Part shown: in pieces, positions 55,846-63,881 of the stretch | How the letters are laid out: each line of letters opens with the position of its first letter | Position numbering within the stretch: the first letter of the stretch is position 1 | Assembly: GCA_027452005.1 (NCBI GenBank) | Contig: DAIDHF010000005.1 | Coordinates: 36,548 to 100,547 of the forward strand | Length of the DNA stretch: 64,000 nucleotides | Source: Acidimicrobiales bacterium | Lineage (GTDB): Bacteria > Actinomycetota > Acidimicrobiia > Acidimicrobiales > JAKAVM01 | Direction: 5' to 3' | Notes under the pieces: model-generated | What the model was told of the DNA's origin: nothing | What the model saw: the letters and a program-made list of their open reading frames with translations, nothing else | The model's database searches: none | Position numbers and translations under genes: made by a program

Positions 55846-56237
55846 ATCTTCGTTGTTTTTCTTGACATTTCGCGACGTATTCAATCCTAGCCTGGGCTGG
55901 GTGCCTTCCAGAGAACATAACCGGATATTCACTTAGTATCGTTCCACGGTACTTTAGAACAAAATTTGTTCCTCCCTTTGTGCCGATGGCCCGATATCTA
56001 CCATGGGAGATCATTTCTATTGGAGTCTTTCGGGAACTTAGAGGAATATTTTTACATCCCCAATCCACCAAAATGGCCAACTTCTTGCTTACTAGCTGGA
56101 CTTTCAAAACTTTTGTAAAAAAGTGCTTGCAAAAGTTATACAACTGGTGTACCATTGAAATCACAAGGTCATCCACTAAGTACCAACGAGGTGCGCTGAC
56201 ATTATTTAGGAAACAACAACGACACTGGAGGAATCAA
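55846..56237. other. Divergent intergenic region, amidotransferase / small helical protein
   Basis: 392 bp. The right part has the promoter of the small helical protein and an 8-bp inverted repeat. The left 250 bp are AT-rich without a convincing gene; an open frame runs through it in phase with the small protein but its residues look non-coding. Confidence 0.45.
56108..56142 (+). promoter_or_regulatory. Promoter with overlapping inverted repeat
   Basis: TTGTAA (56113-56118) and TATACA (56137-56142) are spaced by 18 bp. Arms AACTTTTG (56108-56115) and CAAAAGTT (56130-56137), 14 bp apart, overlap both boxes, as expected for an operator. The promoter would serve the small helical protein at 56238. 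Confidence 0.45.
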
Positions 56238-56597
56238 GTGGAGAGCAACAAAATCTACGAAGAGACGACTAAGGCGATCAAGGATGCTGGATATGTAGCC
56301 GTGGGCCTTGGAGTTATGGCCTTTCAAAAGGCCCAGGTGCGAAGGCGCGAGGTACTCGAGTCCCTTAAGGCCAACCCACTTGGAAACCAGGTGACTGAGG
56401 CCAGAAGCCAACTAGCCAAGGTTGTAAAGTCGGTCGAGACCAAGCTCGACCCGGTGGTAAGCCAGATTGAGTCCCGACTCGACGAGGTCGAAGAGAAGCT
56501 GCCGAGTGGTGCCAAAGAGATCGTCCGACAGGCTCGCAATCAGAGCAAGCAGACCAACGATCAAATTCGTTCCTGGTTTTTCGGGAGCGCCGCCTAA
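56238..56597 (+). CDS. Small helical, amphipathic protein of unknown function
   Basis: 119 residues. I place the start at GTG 56238 because GGAGGA lies five bases upstream. A short hydrophobic stretch (AGYVAVGLGVMAFQKAQVRRREV, residues 15-37) is followed by a long charged helix rich in K, E, Q and S (TEARSQLAKVVKSVETKLDPVVSQIESRLDEVEEKLP), reminiscent of phasin- or apolipoprotein-like coiled coils that coat lipid or polyester surfaces. No known function. It has its own promoter, and two hairpins follow. Confidence 0.68.
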   Translation: MESNKIYEETTKAIKDAGYVAVGLGVMAFQKAQVRRREVLESLKANPLGNQVTEARSQLAKVVKSVETKLDPVVSQIESRLDEVEEKLPSGAKEIVRQARNQSKQTNDQIRSWFFGSAA

Positions 56598-56624
56598 AAG
56601 AGAACACCTGTGGCGGGAGTTCGT

Positions 56625-56649
56625 CTCTTCTCAACCCCTCTGAGAAGAG
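56625..56649 (+). ncRNA. First of two tandem hairpins with C-rich loops
   Basis: CTCTTCTCA (56625-56633) pairs with TGAGAAGAG (56641-56649) around the loop ACCCCTC. The second hairpin (56657-56695) has the loop TTCCCCTCT. Both loops share CCCCTC. The pair resembles the two-hairpin 6C RNA of actinobacteria in outline, but with four instead of six consecutive cytosines. It may also be just part of the 3' untranslated region. Confidence 0.35.
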
Positions 56650-56656
56650 GCTTTAC

Positions 56657-56704
56657 GCCCAACAAGGGTCCTTCCCCTCTGGACCCTTGTTGGGCATCTT
56701 TTTT
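56657..56704 (+). terminator. Rho-independent terminator
   Basis: A perfect 15-bp stem, GCCCAACAAGGGTCC (56657-56671) and GGACCCTTGTTGGGC (56681-56695), with a 9-base loop, followed by ATCTTTTTT. It ends the transcript of the small helical protein and sits between two convergent genes. Confidence 0.9.
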
Positions 56705-57065
56705 ATTTCTGGCCAAGTAGGAACTCTTGCAAGACAAGGGCAGACGACTCAGCCAAGTTACGTGTGGCCGTAAGCAAGATCACGGGTTGTCGCTTGGCTA
56801 TTCCCACTAACATGTCCACAAATTCACAGGCCGGCTCGACGCTAAGCTCCTGTTGATACCTTTTCGAGAACTCTAAATATCGAGATGATTCGTGGCCAAA
56901 CCACCGGCGAAGTTCGCTCGATGGGGCAACGCCTTTCAACCACTCGTCGAAGTCAATTTGATCTCTCGAAATTCCCCTTGGCCAAAGTCGGTCTATCAGG
57001 GCTCGGTACTCGCCTTTTCTTCGACCACTATCTTCATATACCCTTACTATTTCCACGGGTTTCAT
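56703..57065 (-). CDS. DUF488 family protein
   Basis: 120 residues. ALIDRLWPRGISRDQIDFDEWLKGVAPSSELRRWFGH is the DUF488 signature, with RYQQEL following. The family is widespread and uncharacterised. Its stop codon touches the T-run of the opposite-strand terminator. It lies 37 bp downstream of the hemerythrin/DUF2249 gene on the same strand and could be read through with it, which would make it part of the stress regulon; that is inference. Confidence 0.85.
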   Translation of the reverse strand: MKPVEIVRVYEDSGRRKGEYRALIDRLWPRGISRDQIDFDEWLKGVAPSSELRRWFGHESSRYLEFSKRYQQELSVEPACEFVDMLVGIAKRQPVILLTATRNLAESSALVLQEFLLGQK

Positions 57066-57102
57066 CGGGCCAAAATATCAATCTAAGGTAACACTAGCCG
57101 CT

Positions 57103-57855
57103 CTAATTGGTCCTCCTGATTTTGACCCGCCATGTGGAAGGTCCTGATTCAAGGTAGTCCCACGAAAAGCTCTCTGTGAACTCGGCCTGGAACTGATATC
57201 GCAAAGGCTTTGGGTCGTGGTCGTTTACAAGTACAAAACTCTCACCTGGCTCAAGCTCACAAAAGGTAGAAAAAATAAGCTCGTGGCGAGATCGTGGAGC
57301 TATGGTCCTGACGTCGACAACTTGCTCGTCAGCAGCTTTTCCTTTGTTATCTTTTGATTGGCCTTTATTTTCAAAATTAGATAAGCGTTCTTCGAAGTTG
57401 CCATGCATCTCGTGTAGTAACTGGGCAAGATCAATACTCGAATCGCGCGCCAATGCAGGTAGCACCACCACGTTTTCCTTGGTCACGTGACTCGCAAATA
57501 GTGAGTTCAACTCCAGGGCGTACACTATCCACTTGGGTCCAGATGGTACCTCCTTCAGAGACCTTGTCAGCACTGAGATCTTTTCATGCTCTTGAATCAT
57601 TTCATCTATGATCGCAGCCAAGGCGAGTTGGGTCTTGGCCAATACGTAGATAGTTTCTTCTTCGGCCTTAGCATGGTTGAGCACCTCTCGCTCAATGTAG
57701 AAAACCAACTCCCCCAAGCCCTCTCCAAAAGACGTTGGACTTTGAAGATTCTCTAGTACTCTAGATGTTCTCTGCAAGACTCCAGAAACCAATTCTTCGT
57801 GGTGGCCGTACATGGTCTTGAGCGCCTGAGTGTTACATTGACCTATTGTGCCCAC
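57103..57855 (-). CDS. Hemerythrin-like protein with C-terminal DUF2249 domain
   Basis: 250 residues from GTG 57855, chosen for GGAGGT six bases upstream; the frame extends to 57933 without family resemblance. An HHE hemerythrin-like four-helix domain (about 10-150) has iron-ligand candidates in YGHHEEL, LNHAKAEEE, QEHEKI and SHVTKENVV. A charged linker leads to a DUF2249 domain (about 178-250; DVRTIAPRSRHELIFSTF, then GESFVLVNDHDPKPLRYQF). HHE proteins such as RIC/YtfE repair iron-sulfur clusters after nitric oxide damage; others bind O2 or NO. Divergent to the SufR-like regulator across the palindrome at 57900-57917. Confidence 0.85.
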   Translation of the reverse strand: MGTIGQCNTQALKTMYGHHEELVSGVLQRTSRVLENLQSPTSFGEGLGELVFYIEREVLNHAKAEEETIYVLAKTQLALAAIIDEMIQEHEKISVLTRSLKEVPSGPKWIVYALELNSLFASHVTKENVVVLPALARDSSIDLAQLLHEMHGNFEERLSNFENKGQSKDNKGKAADEQVVDVRTIAPRSRHELIFSTFCELEPGESFVLVNDHDPKPLRYQFQAEFTESFSWDYLESGPSTWRVKIRRTN

Positions 57856-57899
57856 TGTCCTACCTCCTAGTTTGTCTTCGCCATTGCGTTGATTTATAT

Positions 57900-57917
57900 T
57901 TTTAGTATATACTAGAA
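57900..57917. promoter_or_regulatory. Operator A: 18-bp palindrome shared with 60000-60017
   Basis: TTTTAGTATATACTAGAA, one mismatch from the perfect palindrome at 60000. One base beyond each end lies a -10 box: TATAAT (57919-57924, plus strand, regulator gene) and TATAAA (57898-57893, minus strand, hemerythrin gene). Binding would block both promoters. Confidence 0.85.
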
Positions 57918-57974
57918 ATATAATCTGGCACAATAGGTGGCTGCTAAAATAGGAGTTTCATTGGAGAAGTTGCG

Positions 57975-58670
57975 ATGGCCGTGAATTTGAATATAGGCGA
58001 GCGCGAGACGCAAAAAGAGGCGAAGGCACTAGGTGATCCGACCCGATACCGGATCTTCAGCTATATTTCCCATTCCGACTGGCCGGTAACGGTAGGTGAA
58101 CTTACAAAGTACGTCAAGCTAAACCATAATGCTGTCCGTCAACACCTTGCTATTTTGAAGAATGCGGGTCTGGTAGTAGAAGCATTAGAGGCACGAGATA
58201 CCCCAGGACGACCACGATTACTATACTCGAAAAATCCCGATATTGTGGGTTCCTGGGGGACTTTTGGACACTACAGCTGGCTTGCCCAAATGCTATCGGC
58301 TGTTATCTCAACAAGACAGACCCCTAGAGAGGTAGGTTATGGGGAAGGACTTGGAATATTGTCTCGGGCTAAGGGGTCGAGTAATCCTTTAGACCTATTT
58401 GAGGTAGAGATGCGACTTCGGGGATTTCGTCCTGAACGCTTGTCCAAACGAGGCGACAAAATCGAGTTTGTCCTAGGTAGATGCCCCTTTGCCCAGGTAG
58501 CCGAGACAGATCCGTCCACGATATGTCAGCTACATCTTGGACTGGCCCAAGGAATGGCTGAATCTACAGGTACTTTCAAGGTCGACAAGCTCGTGCTTAA
58601 GAACCCTGCGAAGGCTGGGTGTAGGTTGATCCTCCAAGAAATCCATCGGAAGTCCCAGTCGGGGGATTGA
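57975..58670 (+). CDS. SufR-like winged-helix regulator with three conserved-type cysteines
   Basis: 231 residues. N-terminal ArsR/DeoR-like winged helix (about 15-85; KALGDPTRYRIFSYI, recognition helix NHNAVRQHLAILKNAGLVVEA, wing with GRPRLLY). The C-terminal domain has Cys170, Cys184 and Cys216 with His187 (RCPFAQVAE, ICQLHLGL, NPAKAGCRL), the layout of SufR-type proteins that bind a 4Fe-4S cluster and sense iron-sulfur status or nitric oxide. It is transcribed away from the hemerythrin gene, and operator A overlaps its promoter, so it probably represses itself and the neighbours. Cluster binding is inference. Confidence 0.82.
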   Translation: MAVNLNIGERETQKEAKALGDPTRYRIFSYISHSDWPVTVGELTKYVKLNHNAVRQHLAILKNAGLVVEALEARDTPGRPRLLYSKNPDIVGSWGTFGHYSWLAQMLSAVISTRQTPREVGYGEGLGILSRAKGSSNPLDLFEVEMRLRGFRPERLSKRGDKIEFVLGRCPFAQVAETDPSTICQLHLGLAQGMAESTGTFKVDKLVLKNPAKAGCRLILQEIHRKSQSGD

Positions 58671-59985
58671 CTACCGATAGGTAAGACAGTGAGAAGTTTG
58701 CCATTGTTACAAGAGCACTAATCATGAAAAATACTCCTGCCATCCTTACGATTCCAGCCAGAGAGCATGAGAGCCCAAAACATAATGAACCTACAGCCAC
58801 TTGGGTGGACAGGAGAGTTACCCGTGACCAGAACTTGCTGTATAGATTCCCAAATAAAAGTGGGCGGCCATCGGGCGTGGACTTGATCCCCCGGGTACGC
58901 AAGGTGGTCCAGACAATAAACGGGACCACCTTGTGTAGGTGACCAACAAGTACCGTGAGTATCCAACCACCAAATGCCGCAATAGCTCCGGCCACTAAGG
59001 CCACTCCCGTGTGGTGGTTTGAGGGAATCTCAAGCGCTGCAAGAATCGAGAGGGCTAGTCCAACTAGCAGCCAGAATTCGCCAGCAATTATCGACATTAG
59101 ATATATATCTCTTGGACGCTTGGAGCATCTAATATGGTTCGCGAGTGAGAGCGAATGAGCACCTAGACCAACCGCTAACAAGACCGCTCCTGGCCAGCTG
59201 AGCCATAACAGTCCCAACAGGACTCCTGGAGATGCGAGTAATACTCCAAGGGCGATAGTCCAAATTGCCAAATTGCCAAGTTTCTTATTCCCGGGAACGT
59301 GAGCGAGCAAGAACATCGGCCAGAGCCTCTCTGAGACCGCGACATAGGTTAGACCAAGCCATCCAAAGATCCCGACAAGTGCATGGGCCAACACGACGTG
59401 CCCTGACAGGTTGAACCAGTTCCCACGTCTATCAGCCACATAAACGACTCCGTAGCATCCCGTGCAGACCAGGCCAGCCAAAGACAGACGGAGCCCATTT
59501 ACCGTAACTCCCCCATCTTTTGACGATAGTGGACCTGATAAGTTCACAATAACGAGCCCCAACGATACCGAGGCCAAAGCCCCTCCTACCTCTACCAAAA
59601 TCTCCGTCTTTGAGGCCAGACCAATCGGAATTAGCCATGAAGCCCCTAGCCATGTTGAAAAAGTTCCCCAGGCCAGCGTGGTTGACCTAAGTGGTCGTCG
59701 CCCAACTACAGGTCCGAACTGATGTAAGGCCCCGAGAACTCCCATAGAAAGTGTCGCGAGCATCCCCAAGTGAACTGCTGCTACCACTTGGTCTGCGGTC
59801 GGGTCAATTGTGGCCTGCTTGCCAGCCCAGACCCAGGCGAGTGAACATCCAATAAGCCCAAACCCCGATGCCACAAAGAAGCTGATTGGAATTGACGCCC
59901 GAGGAACGTTTCTAGCAAGGCCAGCCAATGGTAGACCATTATCTCTAAATTTTATATTCTGGACCTCGGGTTCTCCTTGCTCCAT
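58597..59985 (-). CDS. Polytopic membrane protein, NnrS / heme-copper oxidase subunit I-like
   Basis: 462 residues from the ATG at 59985. A longer frame to 60231 is antisense to the DUF2249 gene and its first 80 residues look non-coding. About 12 membrane helices; conserved-looking histidines in AAVHLGMLATLSMGVLGALHQFGPVVG, NLSGHVVLAHALVGIFGW and VGHLHKVVPFIVWTTLR are placed as in heme-binding relatives of NnrS and oxidase subunit I. NnrS proteins lower nitric oxide toxicity. A -10 TATACT (59998-59993) seven bases before the ATG implies a leaderless mRNA controlled by operator B. Its 3' end overlaps the convergent regulator gene by 74 bp. Confidence 0.68.
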   Translation of the reverse strand: MEQGEPEVQNIKFRDNGLPLAGLARNVPRASIPISFFVASGFGLIGCSLAWVWAGKQATIDPTADQVVAAVHLGMLATLSMGVLGALHQFGPVVGRRPLRSTTLAWGTFSTWLGASWLIPIGLASKTEILVEVGGALASVSLGLVIVNLSGPLSSKDGGVTVNGLRLSLAGLVCTGCYGVVYVADRRGNWFNLSGHVVLAHALVGIFGWLGLTYVAVSERLWPMFLLAHVPGNKKLGNLAIWTIALGVLLASPGVLLGLLWLSWPGAVLLAVGLGAHSLSLANHIRCSKRPRDIYLMSIIAGEFWLLVGLALSILAALEIPSNHHTGVALVAGAIAAFGGWILTVLVGHLHKVVPFIVWTTLRTRGIKSTPDGRPLLFGNLYSKFWSRVTLLSTQVAVGSLCFGLSCSLAGIVRMAGVFFMISALVTMANFSLSYLSVVNPPTGTSDGFLGGSTYTQPSQGS

Positions 59986-59999
59986 TTCCGCTAGTATAA

Positions 60000-60017
60000 T
60001 TCTAGTATATACTAGAA
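60000..60017. promoter_or_regulatory. Operator B: perfect 18-bp palindrome
   Basis: TTCTAGTATATACTAGAA is a perfect palindrome. One base beyond its left end lies the minus-strand -10 TATACT (59998-59993) of the membrane-protein gene; one base beyond its right end is TAAAGT (60019-60024), a weak -10 for the plus-strand DUF2249 gene. A further half-site CTAGTATA occurs at 59991-59998. Confidence 0.88.
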
Positions 60018-60046
60018 GTAAAGTTACTAACAGGAGGTATACACTG

Positions 60047-60265
60047 ATGGCAACCGTTGATGCCCGCCCAATTATTAAGGCCGGTGGAGAACCATTCGAC
60101 CAGATCATGGCCGCGGTGGATGGACTTGAAGATAATGAAGATCTGGTAGTCCTGGCCCCCTTTGAGCCAGTCCCCCTTGAAGGCGTTCTAGGTTCCCAAG
60201 GATTCTCCTTCGATGCGGTTGAACTTGGCAACGGTGACTGGCAAGTAACCTTCAGCCGGTCCTGA
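60047..60265 (+). CDS. Stand-alone DUF2249 protein
   Basis: 72 residues, ATG with AGGAGG nine bases upstream. VDARPIIKAGGEPFDQIMAAVDGLEDNEDLVVLAPFEPVPLEGVLGSQGFSFDAVELGNGDWQVTF matches DUF2249, a small alpha-beta fold of unknown function often found near nitrite or nitric oxide genes. It is divergent from the membrane-protein gene across operator B and 48 bp upstream of the MIP18-family gene. A second DUF2249 domain is fused to the hemerythrin protein nearby, so the domain occurs twice in the locus. Confidence 0.85.
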   Translation: MATVDARPIIKAGGEPFDQIMAAVDGLEDNEDLVVLAPFEPVPLEGVLGSQGFSFDAVELGNGDWQVTFSRS

Positions 60266-60313
60266 AGTGTCTATTTTGGCCATTCTCAACTACTTTGAGA
60301 GCGGGGTAAGGTT

Positions 60314-60667
60314 TTGGTAGGCCAAGACTCAAATAGGAGTCCGGTAACGATTCGGAAGCTGTTGGCTAAAGGTGAAAATGCCGATCCAATAGAGTTGGTT
60401 CGCGAGGCCTTGTCTGACGTCTTAGATCCGGAACTTGGAATGGATATCGTGTCCTTAGGTCTTGTTTACGACATCACCCGGTTCAACAATCAAATAACTG
60501 TAGACATGACACTAACAACGCCGGGTTGCCCGGTTGCTGAAAGCTTGCCCAGGTCTGCACAGGAGGAAGCCTCAAAGTCCGTGCCGGGACTAGACGTGGA
60601 GGTAAGGGTAGTCTGGGACCCACCATGGGATCCCTCGATGATTAATCGCCCTGACTACGGCAGGTGA
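60314..60667 (+). CDS. MIP18/SufT-family (DUF59) iron-sulfur assembly protein
   Basis: 117 residues with a TTG start. DPIELVREALSDVLDPELGMDIVSLGLVYDI and the TLTTPGCPVAESL loop with the conserved cysteine are DUF59 signatures (SufT, PaaD, MIP18). These proteins help mature or insert iron-sulfur clusters. VVWDPPWDPSMI at the end is the usual C-terminal motif. Together with DUF2249, hemerythrin and the SufR-like regulator it suggests repair of iron-sulfur proteins. Its last 13 bp overlap the convergent phosphoesterase gene. Confidence 0.88.
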   Translation: MVGQDSNRSPVTIRKLLAKGENADPIELVREALSDVLDPELGMDIVSLGLVYDITRFNNQITVDMTLTTPGCPVAESLPRSAQEEASKSVPGLDVEVRVVWDPPWDPSMINRPDYGR

Positions 60668-63600
60668 TTGACGTTTATTGAGGCAGCCAGTCCCCCAACC
60701 TCAGATCCGAGACATTCCTTTGAGGCGTTGTGAAGTAGTCCTTCAAACCCGATTCCGGTTGGTGATCCAGTAGCGCACCAGGGCTCCATGGTTACCGACC
60801 CAATGGTCGGGGCGGGAAGTAGAATCGGGATCTGGGGGGAAACCACCGAGTACTGTGGCAACTTATTCTGGGGCACCGAAGACACCAAGAGAGAGTCCAG
60901 CGGGAGGGCCGTTGTGTCACAGACCTCCATGGACTTGAGCCGGAATAGGTCTTCGATGGTCTTGTCAACTGAGCAAAATGACGATACCTGATGAGAAACT
61001 TGACCTTTTGGACCTAGCCTTTTGGCGAGACCGCCTGCGGTTACCACATATGAACGAAGAGCATTTACGTGATCGGCAGTAAACTGGGTGTCGTCTTCTA
61101 CGATCATTACCAGGGTATTGTTCCAGAACGGGCTCTTGGATAGGGAATGGATCATCTCACCGGTTGCATAGTCATTATTCGCGACCATCACCTGGGGTGC
61201 CCACATCCGGGGGTTATTGCCGTCGTTGAACACGTCAGTGTGGTCATCGGGCAACTCAAGTATTGACAGAGACGGCATCGAGGTCTGACACTTGTCATTG
61301 GACTCTCCGGACTTACGACACTGGTAATAACTTGCGTCCCACGAGGCCAGTGAGTACTTGTTGTAGTCACTCGACGCAGACCCGGGATATCCACAAAAGT
61401 TACCTGGCCCCCCACAGAGGCCGACCTGGGTGTTGTAGTCGGGTGGCGGAGGTTGATTTCCAAGCTCGTCCCAGCCCAGATCAAGTGTCGTGCCCTTGGT
61501 AAATATGCCAGCCCTGTTGGTGTCGGGATAGTCAGTGTTGGTCCCCGAGAACACTCCACTTGAGGCGTTACCCCAAATTGCCTCTGGTACCTCGTTGTTA
61601 TTTGACGAACCGGTCGGGTTGAGATCGCCACCGTAGGTTCTCTCTGAATATCCCTTGTTGAGGGCGACCTGAACTAATCTGGTGGTCGGATTATCAATAG
61701 ACGAGAGGGGGTCACCGTTTCTATTTCCCCTAAGACCAAAGTCGTTATCTACGTGGATAAACAGTTCAGTCGGCGGTGTGGTTTCACCACCAGTCAGAGT
61801 TTCGTGCCCGGTCTCAGACTCATCCCCGGCCACCCAGTTTGAGTCGTCAATTCCGTAAGTCTTAGCCAACTTAGCCAAATTGGCAGTTATCATTGGCCCA
61901 TAGGTTTCATCGGACTGCGAGGCATTTAGTGCCGGGAGGCTAGAGTGTAGGTAACCAAGCATTGAGTCGACCGTCTTATTCTCACGGAGTAGGACCACAA
62001 CGTGAAGGTCCTTATTGGAGACCTTCTTGTTTTGAATAGCACACAACAGAGAGCTAGTTTGTGGTGGTCCCCCTTGAACTGGAACCGCATTACACGCATT
62101 TGATTGGGCACTAATTGCCGATCGGTCAACCAACGGCAGGAGGTCGTCTGCTGAAATCATCTGGGCAGTCCATTTGGAGTACTTGTCGCTTCTAGTGTTT
62201 TCTGGAACATTCACCGCCGAAACTGAACCCTCGGTGTAGGGAGATGAGCCCACGCTAGAGCTGGCCGGGTTGTAAAATCCCGGTCCTGCCCCCATCCCCT
62301 GGAAGTTGGCCACATACAGCCGGGAGCCGGTACCCTGAGCTGATGGACCGATGGTGGAAGCAATAGGCATCCAGCCGGTTGGAATCATGGTAAAAGGGAC
62401 CGTCACTTTTGAAGTGTTCGAGTTAGCCGTCACGTCGATTGTCTCGGGAATCAGCTCACCTTTCCCGGTAAGAACTTCAATAGCGTTGAGGCCGAATAGT
62501 GATACAAACAACTTGTCTCCGGACCGAGAGTAGCTCACAGCCACAGGTTGAGAACCCCCGACTCCTTGAGAAATTATTCCAACAGGGACAGTCTTGGTAG
62601 AGGTGACCATCCCGCTTGCACCAAGGGTGAGAATTGATATCGAGTTTGACCGGGAGTTTGCCACGGCCAAGTGGTGCCCGTCTGGCGATAGGGCTATGCC
62701 CATGGGCTGTTGTTCTACCGGTACAACCTGCACCTCAGAACCAGTACCTCCATCTGCAGACAGCTTTATTACCGAGACACTCCCCTGTCCGTTAGCCCGT
62801 GACGGGACTGCAGAATCAGCCCAGTTAGACACGTACAAGGTGTTGGTCGACTTGTCTAACGCAATTGAGTATGCGTCCTCGCCTACCGGGATCAGGTTCA
62901 CGGAACTCTGAATAGGAAGTATGGCAGGCACTTGGCTTTGATCCAGAGTTGACATGTTGATCGCGTCAACAACTGAACAAGACGGAGGGGCAAGGCTGGC
63001 AACAGGAGTTGATTGCTGTGGAATTAGCGTGGACTGCTTAGGACATGGACCGCCAAGGGGGCTTTGTTGGTCTATTGCTACCTGACTCATGGGAAGCGAC
63101 CCTGCCACGTAAACCCAGCCGTTGTTGCCCTCAACCATATTTCCTGGATAACCGGGAGCTGATATGCCCGGCGGCTTGGCCAGTGGTGGGATTAGTGAGG
63201 TCGAATTTGGTGGAACCTGCAAGCTCCCATTTGGCAAAATTGGATAGTTGTAGATCAAATTCCTCCCCCCTCCAGCCACAAGAACATTTTTTGACTGGTA
63301 GTCGAGTGCCCCCAAGAATGCCGAGGCAGCAGGATAGCTTGTCTCGTGATAAGACCCCGTATTGATCACATCAAGATCTTCGTTCCACTGACCACTAGTT
63401 GGCACAAACAGCTCACCCCCATCGCTAGAGAGGGCTACTCCACTTGGCTGGGCATCTGTCTTGATCTGGATTCCGGCCGGTTCCAAGGTCCAACCAGGTG
63501 GAAGCCTAGGGCCATCCGATGCCACCTTGACCCCACTTGCAGAAGCCAACCGGTAGGTTACAAGTCCCTGATTGGTCGATCCAGCCGAACCCGAAGTACA

Positions 63601-63729
63601 ACTTGCCAACAGTGCCCCAACTACCATTGCCAACAGGGGAAACAAACTAAATTTGACCAATTGCTCCCGTGATTTCCTAAAAGCTCTTTTCTTCCCGTTC
63701 CTGTGATCCACGAGAGGGAATGTTACCAC
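60655..63729 (-). CDS. Secreted beta-propeller plus phosphoesterase protein
   Basis: 1024 residues, GTG start. The N-terminal hydrophobic segment ends in a lipobox-like LLASCTSG, so it is probably a lipoprotein. A YVTN/NHL-like beta-propeller follows (about 60-560; repeated phrases such as QPSGVALSSDGGELFVPT, PMGIALSPDGHHLAVANSRSNSISIL, QPVAVSYSRSGDKLFVSLFGLNAIEVL), then a phosphoesterase domain of the alkaline-phosphatase superfamily (about 575-985; VVVLLRENKTVDSMLG, NDFGLRGNRNG, IVEDDTQFTADHVNALRS). It likely hydrolyses phosphate esters outside the cell. Direct repeats upstream (63755-63770) may be a Pho-type box. Confidence 0.82.
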   Translation of the reverse strand: MVTFPLVDHRNGKKRAFRKSREQLVKFSLFPLLAMVVGALLASCTSGSAGSTNQGLVTYRLASASGVKVASDGPRLPPGWTLEPAGIQIKTDAQPSGVALSSDGGELFVPTSGQWNEDLDVINTGSYHETSYPAASAFLGALDYQSKNVLVAGGGRNLIYNYPILPNGSLQVPPNSTSLIPPLAKPPGISAPGYPGNMVEGNNGWVYVAGSLPMSQVAIDQQSPLGGPCPKQSTLIPQQSTPVASLAPPSCSVVDAINMSTLDQSQVPAILPIQSSVNLIPVGEDAYSIALDKSTNTLYVSNWADSAVPSRANGQGSVSVIKLSADGGTGSEVQVVPVEQQPMGIALSPDGHHLAVANSRSNSISILTLGASGMVTSTKTVPVGIISQGVGGSQPVAVSYSRSGDKLFVSLFGLNAIEVLTGKGELIPETIDVTANSNTSKVTVPFTMIPTGWMPIASTIGPSAQGTGSRLYVANFQGMGAGPGFYNPASSSVGSSPYTEGSVSAVNVPENTRSDKYSKWTAQMISADDLLPLVDRSAISAQSNACNAVPVQGGPPQTSSLLCAIQNKKVSNKDLHVVVLLRENKTVDSMLGYLHSSLPALNASQSDETYGPMITANLAKLAKTYGIDDSNWVAGDESETGHETLTGGETTPPTELFIHVDNDFGLRGNRNGDPLSSIDNPTTRLVQVALNKGYSERTYGGDLNPTGSSNNNEVPEAIWGNASSGVFSGTNTDYPDTNRAGIFTKGTTLDLGWDELGNQPPPPDYNTQVGLCGGPGNFCGYPGSASSDYNKYSLASWDASYYQCRKSGESNDKCQTSMPSLSILELPDDHTDVFNDGNNPRMWAPQVMVANNDYATGEMIHSLSKSPFWNNTLVMIVEDDTQFTADHVNALRSYVVTAGGLAKRLGPKGQVSHQVSSFCSVDKTIEDLFRLKSMEVCDTTALPLDSLLVSSVPQNKLPQYSVVSPQIPILLPAPTIGSVTMEPWCATGSPTGIGFEGLLHNASKECLGSEVGGLAASINVNHLP

Positions 63730-63754
63730 TCAGCAAAGTAATACTAAACTTTCA

Positions 63755-63770
63755 GCTAACTCTTGCTAAC
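63755..63770 (-). promoter_or_regulatory. Pho-box-like direct repeat
   Basis: GTTAGC occurs twice on the minus strand with a 10-bp period (63770-63765 and 63760-63755), and TAGTAT follows nine bases on, as a -10 would in a promoter where activator repeats replace the -35. PhoB/PhoP sites are direct repeats of 11-bp period, so the fit is imperfect. Confidence 0.3.
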
Positions 63771-63881
63771 AGGATGATTAACTTGGGCAAATATTTGAAG
63801 GTCACGTTAGAGGAATTAGAGTTTGCCAAGATTCTCCAACTGGAATTTACCTCTCATTGGACTGTCAAGGCGTTGGAGGTA

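Noticed and set aside
55980..56237. Upstream extension of the small helical protein to 205 residues
   Set aside because: The extension has irregular composition and spans a likely promoter; the GTG at 56238 has a good ribosome-binding site.
59986..60231. N-terminal extension of the membrane-protein gene
   Set aside because: It is antisense to the DUF2249 gene and crosses operator B; its Ser/Arg/Pro-rich residues look like a shadow frame, and a promoter lies just before the ATG at 59985.
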